From Artemisia argyi (Eukaryota; Streptophyta; Magnoliopsida; Asterales; Asteraceae): a stretch of 64,000 nt of DNA. This document shows positions 60,101 through 64,000 of the stretch, piece by piece. Below the pieces are notes generated by a model, which saw nothing but the letters and a program-made list of their open reading frames with translations, had not been told where the DNA came from and did not search any database. Location of the stretch: assembly GCA_030686995.1 (NCBI GenBank), contig CM060685.1:23792065-23856064 (forward strand). The letters are read 5' to 3'. Each line of letters begins with the position of its first letter. Positions within the stretch are counted from its first letter, which is position 1. The position numbers were made by a program, and so were the translations under genes.

Positions 60101-61780
60101 GTCTTCCAAAATCGTGTGATTGAGCTTGAGGGGGAGAATTACAAACTTACTGAAAAAATTCAAAACGATGATCATGATAACATGGTCAGGAATTTCTCAA
60201 AACTAGAAGTTGATAATCTGAACCTACAATTAAAATATCAACATCTAGAAGAAAGTATAAAAATATCAAATGCCAAGATATCTTCGGATGCTCCTGAATT
60301 TGATACATGTTTTGAATTAGCCAAAAAGGATGAAGTAATTCAAGCTCACTCAAACACGATTCGGAAGTTGAAGGTCCAAATTGCACAATTAAAATTGAAC
60401 AGAAGCGATGTGACCAATACCAATTACCAGAAGTCTATGGATTCTCTAAATTTTCAAAAACAGGGCATTATCAATGAATTACAACATCAAAATGAGTGGC
60501 TTCGTGCTGAAATGTCTAACGCTAAACAACATTATAAAGAATTGTTTGAGTCTATCAAAACAACACGTGACCAAAACAATGAGAGAGTCACTTCTTTGTT
60601 AAATGAAATTGAGAATCTAAAGACCATGGTGAAGGGTAAAATGCCCATTGTTTCATGTGATCATGCAATTTCCAATGTACCTGCTTGTAATAAATATGCT
60701 TGCGATGCTGTGAATGTTTCTCTTCCCCTTAGGAACAATAAGTTAGTTCTTAACAACTATCGTAGAAATCTTAAGGATTGTCTGGCCATACTTAGAGAAA
60801 CCATTGAAGATGAGAGGATTTCTAAACCACTTGATGATGTCATTATTGGTGCGTGCTTCCTCACTAATAGGGCCCAGGAATTATTAGAATATGCCATAGG
60901 ATCATGCCTCAAGAATGATACCAAGTCGGATAAGACAATTGCATTGCACCCTCTCAGTGGCAACAAGCATGTCACAGTTGACCTTCCCCAAACCATGTCA
61001 CAATCTTCCATCTTGATCACCAGTAAACAAGTAGCAACTAATCAGACTAATGTTCCCGTCATTGCATCTACAGGAGTAAAAGGTGTATCTAATGCTAGCA
61101 AGTCACAGCCTAAGTGCAATACAAAGAATGATAGGACTTTGCCGGCTAAGAGCTCACTTATGAAGGAAGTAGAAGAATCATCTAGGAACAATAAAGTGTT
61201 GCTTAGTGAAAGGAATCGAGTTGATTCAAACATTTGTGTGAACAATGATGTAATTAATTCGAATTCTGATGCTATTTGTAAGACGTGTAACAAATGCTTA
61301 TTTTATGGTAATCATGATGCATGTGTTGTGTCCTGTCTTAAATCCACTATGAAATCTCCAGTTATGAATGTTTCTAATGTTAAACGGGCAAAACAAGTAT
61401 GGAATAAAACAGGAAAAGTTTTCACTAATGTTGGTTATCAATGGAGACCTACTGGAAGGAAATTCACTCTGAGGGAAAAGTGCCCAGTGACTAGGATTAC
61501 TACCTCTAGAGTTGTGCCTATTAGGAAGTGGAGACCTACCGGTAGACTATTTCAAATAGATGCAATAAATACCACTCCTAGTTCTAGTGCATCAAAATGT
61601 GAATGCTCCAGTGAGATACCTGTTACTTATGATAATCCAATATTTGTGTGTTCTAACCTAACGGACCCCAATTGTGTGTGGGGCTCCAGATTTTTCAGTT
61701 ATCCACGCTTGTCTGGTTTCAAATGCAGGTCGTACAAATCGTCCTTTGGTATTTGGACTCAGGCTGCTCAAAACATATGA
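57104..61780 (+). CDS. Copia gag with giant coiled-coil extension
   Basis: The frame is open for 1558 codons. It opens with a GTG codon; the first in-frame ATG is at 57161 ([10 protein letters not shown]), so the true start is uncertain, perhaps a lost ATG near 57107. A UBN2-type gag domain spans residues about 20-240 (for example [20 protein letters not shown]). A zinc knuckle [14 protein letters not shown] is at residues 387-400. Residues about 590-700 and 900-1180 are rich in heptad-like Leu/Lys/Glu and should form coiled coils. Near the end are [10 protein letters not shown] and [10 protein letters not shown] repeats. Typical copia gag is a few hundred residues, so this is several times longer. 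Protease and pol follow in the -1 frame. Confidence 0.85.
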   Translation: MISTSSDDIQAAGSDTRPPMLDRTDYESWAQRIQLYCLGKDNGVNILKSIDEGPFQVGTTRDTISEATDQLPAVFGPDRPRTYNELSEEEKKRYDADIRASNIIIQGLPKDVYKLINFNTEAKAVWDNVKMLLAGSELTKEDRESQLYDEFEHFKMNPGESITDYYVRFHKLVNDMRAIKMTMPNIQLNSKFVNNMAPEWDRFVTAVKLNKGLRHTNHEQLYAYLQQHEKHAAYDRLMREKLNPSATTESLAFVSNVQQPNQTSNDQVQPSQSSSRSTPTNSQSSTPSPSALNAQLDSGYSHTDMMIDNLSNQVSLLVQQFRAALPSTNNQLRISSNPRNQAVIEDGRVVVQNVQGRQNYNQRNAGRENGQYRVGNALQAQAKQPKCYNCGGLGHIARNCTLPKRPQNSEYFKDKMLLMQAQENGTVLDEEALLFLAGNDGNTFDADVDDQPVQDMALNDPNIFQVEECDAFDSDVDDEPTAQTIFMANLSAAASSSQHPDLSITSAISEVPTSPKHDLNNSTPVQGACDSVQLKNIVNTDITNMGNTNNIPYEMYVNDNGPPVVPSDMPSIDSSKHEVYEHSIYNPDDYLITRINTLKDQVNIYEQRAKFELNEREQKMEWQLRTYISENNSKQESLKRELVSLKNQLNQTVKQKLEVQKGLTTIKQEFKDKETKLLNDFSKLKTLKNKLKDKLYTQGQTIQSAQMMESHRKLSDELSEHDTSKPKARFLRIGLGAQPALYDAKTMLEPNHAPLDTRSYDHINEAEDRTRAKLAERLKDPKCIAKNLVFHYDYANDNHTAIFVPQKRIFPEKVFWNIDIEKMQAERVVGNARTMFRIAHPTAYPLNTPRHLVPFTLPTQCNTLIGLYVLGQLFNDFEKTCKIRITPTGITEGERGFEQTKQCYLTEVMTFFKLLKEHFEGLKNTINDDVTQMKKVFDEVESEGNQLAIDLKHSEIDRKNILIMNENLIANCIAKDVFYTVTDSALSARQFHEMSVTLNVFQNRVIELEGENYKLTEKIQNDDHDNMVRNFSKLEVDNLNLQLKYQHLEESIKISNAKISSDAPEFDTCFELAKKDEVIQAHSNTIRKLKVQIAQLKLNRSDVTNTNYQKSMDSLNFQKQGIINELQHQNEWLRAEMSNAKQHYKELFESIKTTRDQNNERVTSLLNEIENLKTMVKGKMPIVSCDHAISNVPACNKYACDAVNVSLPLRNNKLVLNNYRRNLKDCLAILRETIEDERISKPLDDVIIGACFLTNRAQELLEYAIGSCLKNDTKSDKTIALHPLSGNKHVTVDLPQTMSQSSILITSKQVATNQTNVPVIASTGVKGVSNASKSQPKCNTKNDRTLPAKSSLMKEVEESSRNNKVLLSERNRVDSNICVNNDVINSNSDAICKTCNKCLFYGNHDACVVSCLKSTMKSPVMNVSNVKRAKQVWNKTGKVFTNVGYQWRPTGRKFTLREKCPVTRITTSRVVPIRKWRPTGRLFQIDAINTTPSSSASKCECSSEIPVTYDNPIFVCSNLTDPNCVWGSRFFSYPRLSGFKCRSYKSSFGIWTQAAQNI

Positions 61781-64000
61781 CTGGTGATCGCTCAAGGCTC
61801 AAGAATTTTGTGGAAAATTTTATTGGTACGGTTAGATTTGGGAATGACCATTTTGGTTCTATAATGGGTTATGGTGATTACGTCTTTGGAGACAGTGTTA
61901 TATCCAGAGTTTACTACGTGGAAGGACTTGGGCACAATCTATTTTCTGTTGGGCAATTCTGTGACTCAGATCTCGAAGTCGCCTTCAGAAAGCACACCTG
62001 TTTTGTTAGAGAATTAGATGGTGTTGATCTTCTCAAGGGGAGTCGGGGCACTAATCTTTACACCATCTCCATCGAAGATATGCTACGGTCCTCTCCAATT
62101 TGTCTGCTCTCTAAAGCATCCAAGAACAAGTCATGGTTGTGGCATCGTCGTTTAAACCATTTGAACTTCGGTACCATCAATGAACTTACACGTAAGGATC
62201 TTGTTCGAGGCTTGCCCAGACTTAAGTATGAAAAAGACCATCTGTGTTCCGCCTGTCAAATGGGCAAGAGCAAAAAGCATACCCATAAACCCAAAACTGT
62301 CAATTCAATCATGGAAGTTCTTCATACTCTTCACATGGATCTTTGTGGACCAATGAGGATTCAAAGTATCAATGGAAAGAAATATGTGCTGGTTATTGTT
62401 GATGATTTCTCTCGATTCACATGGGTGAAATTTCTACGATCAAAAGATGAAACTCCTGAAACCATCATCAAACTCATCAAGATGTTGCAAGTCCGCCTTA
62501 ACAAAACAGTTAGAGTCATTCGTACTGATAATGGAACAGAATTTTTGAACAGACAACTTACTCTGTTTTATGAAGGTGTCGGGATCAGTCATCAAAAGAG
62601 CATTCCACGAACTCCTCAACAAAATGGAGTTGTTGAAAGACGCAATCGCACCTTAGTTGAAGCTGCAAGGACTATGCTCATCTTTTCCAAAGCTCCTCTG
62701 TTTCTTTGGGCTGAGGCAATTGCCACCGCATGTTACACACAGAACCGATCCTTGATACATCCTCTCCACTGCAAGACTCCCTATGAACTGGTTCATGGCA
62801 GAAAACCCGATCTTTCGTTTCTTCGAGTTTTTGGTGCACTTTGCTATCCAACCAATGATAGTGAAGACCTTGGGAAACTCAAGGCCAAGGCCGACATTGG
62901 TTTCTTCGTTGGCTATGCTCCAGAGCGAAAGGGGTACCGAATCTACAACAAACGTACCAGAGATATAATGGAAACAATCCACGTTACTTTCGATGAGCTG
63001 ACTGAGCAACCGGTTCCTGGACAATCAAGTTCTGGACCCGTACCTAACCTTTTGTCCCCTGGACCAATTAGTTCCAGGCTTGTACAGAATCCCATCCCTG
63101 CTGCTCCTTTTGTACCTCCTACAAGTGAAGATTGGAAGAAACTGTTTGACCCAATGTTTGATGAATACTTTGAACCTCAACTGATGAATGCTCCTGAAGC
63201 TACTATGGTTCAACCACCAGATGGGGTGGTGAATGATCAAGATGACAATAACGGACCATCCACTTCATTGTCATGGGATTCTGAAGCTCCCGCCATCAGT
63301 CAATCAGTTAGCACGTCTAATGTCCAACCTTCACTTGCACAGCGAGCTGCAAATGTAGATAATACATCTGAAGTTAATCCTTTTGCTCCACCTGATAATG
63401 AGCCGTTTGTTAACATCTTTGCCCCTGAACCATCAAATGATGTAACATCCTCTGACGAATCTAACACAGCTACCTCAGTTCCACATTCTCAACCCCATGA
63501 ATACCTTCGAAAATGGACCAATGATCATCCTATTGACAACATTATTGGAAATCCTTCACGTCCAGTATCGACTCGCAAGCAACTTACAACCGACGCATTG
63601 TGGTGCTTCTTCAATTCTGTTCTTTCTAAAGCTGAACCAAAAAGCGTCAAGGATGCAATGTCTAAACACTCATGGTTCACTGCAATGGTGGACGAAATTC
63701 ATGAATTTGACCGACTGGATGTCTGGGAACTAGTACCACCTCCCGAGTGTGCTATGATCATTGCTCTCAAATGGATATTCAAGGTTAAACTTGATGAGCA
63801 TGGAGATGTTTTGAAAAACAAAGCTAGGCTTGTGGCAAAAGGATATCGACAAGAAGAAGGTATTGACTTTGAAGAATCCTTCGCCCCAGTTGCTAGAATA
63901 GAAGCCATAAGGATCTTTCTCGCAAATGCTGCAAGTCAAAACATGGTAGTCTATCAAATGGATGTCAAGACCGCATTCTTAAATGGGGATCTGAAAGAGG
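61657..64000 (+). CDS. Copia pol (protease, integrase, start of RT), partial at window edge
   Basis: Frame -1 relative to gag is open from 61657 to the last base. The protease active site is [13 protein letters not shown] (about 61750-61788), overlapping the gag end. Integrase has [12 protein letters not shown] and CSACQMGK (zinc site), [17 protein letters not shown] and [11 protein letters not shown] (D, D, E). The RT domain begins near 63730 ([25 protein letters not shown]) and the window ends in [15 protein letters not shown]. No stop or indel was seen, unlike every other coding fragment here. It lacks its own obvious start, so it is probably expressed by -1 frameshifting in the 124-bp overlap, unless a recent indel split one ORF. 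Confidence 0.9.

Larger units (their letters stand above)
55974..64000 (+). mobile_element. Ty1/copia retrotransposon with very long gag, runs off the right edge
   Basis: Layout: 5' LTR 55974-56324, primer binding site 56327-56340, TGCGGTT-rich leader, gag-like ORF to 61780, pol from 61657 to the edge. Pol is fully open as far as seen. It inserted into an Athila LTR after aattc (likely 5-bp target sequence). The gag/coiled-coil/pol layout resembles a family I recall from Asteraceae genomes. Confidence 0.9.

Noticed and set aside
1..64000. CRISPR arrays, operons, ribosome binding sites, rRNA genes
   Set aside because: The sequence is plant nuclear DNA; the direct repeats seen are transposon or segmental duplications, and no rRNA sequence was recognised.

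Overview
The window is plant nuclear DNA, almost certainly a eudicot. It contains Ty1/copia, Ty3/gypsy-Athila, non-LTR, MULE, hAT, CACTA, PIF/Harbinger and Helitron elements at about one third GC, and I see no convincing host protein-coding gene. Three elements resemble families I recall as abundant in Asteraceae: the copia with a very long coiled-coil gag, the non-LTR ORF1 with a DUF4283-like domain and zinc knuckle, and the large reverse-transcriptase family at 15.4-17.5 kb. Asteraceae is therefore a memory-based inference, not a measured assignment.

Layout. 1-1845: 3' end and LTR of a plus-strand Athila element, inserted into an old copia whose decayed interior and 3' LTR occupy 1846-5715. 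5716-14244: diverged tandem copies of a long non-coding unit, with MITE insertions. 14245-14901: copia LTR fragment on the minus strand. 15365-17477: broken non-LTR-type reverse transcriptase. 17478-18508: more of the unit. 18526-21234: a structurally complete non-LTR element that carries only ORF1, flanked by a 17-bp target duplication. 21489-29510: a complete young copia (TSD GTAAA, near-identical LTRs) killed by four in-frame stops. 29516-41066: more unit copies, including a 4.83-kb-offset segmental duplication and Helitron, hAT and CACTA insertions. 41067-46797: a 5.7-kb MULE with a 9-bp TSD. 46807-49158: unit copies with MITEs. 49159-55973: copia LTR invaded by minus-strand Athila sequence (LTR, interior, integrase, second LTR). 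55974-64000: an apparently young copia running off the right edge.

The most unusual structure is in the non-coding unit that the transposons interrupt. On the minus strand it carries two kinds of RNA polymerase III-type signature. (1) About eleven promoter modules with a plant snRNA upstream element (ATCCCACATAG and variants) 25-26 bp from a TATA box, the same architecture as plant U6 genes. (2) Seven 78-79-nt tRNA-like sequences with a pairable 7-bp acceptor stem, A and B boxes, and a T-run terminator a few bases beyond the 3' end, plus one weaker case. All point the same way. I recognise no known snRNA, snoRNA or tRNA product. This looks like an undescribed, repeatedly duplicated cluster of Pol III-type units, or the ruins of one; expression data would decide.
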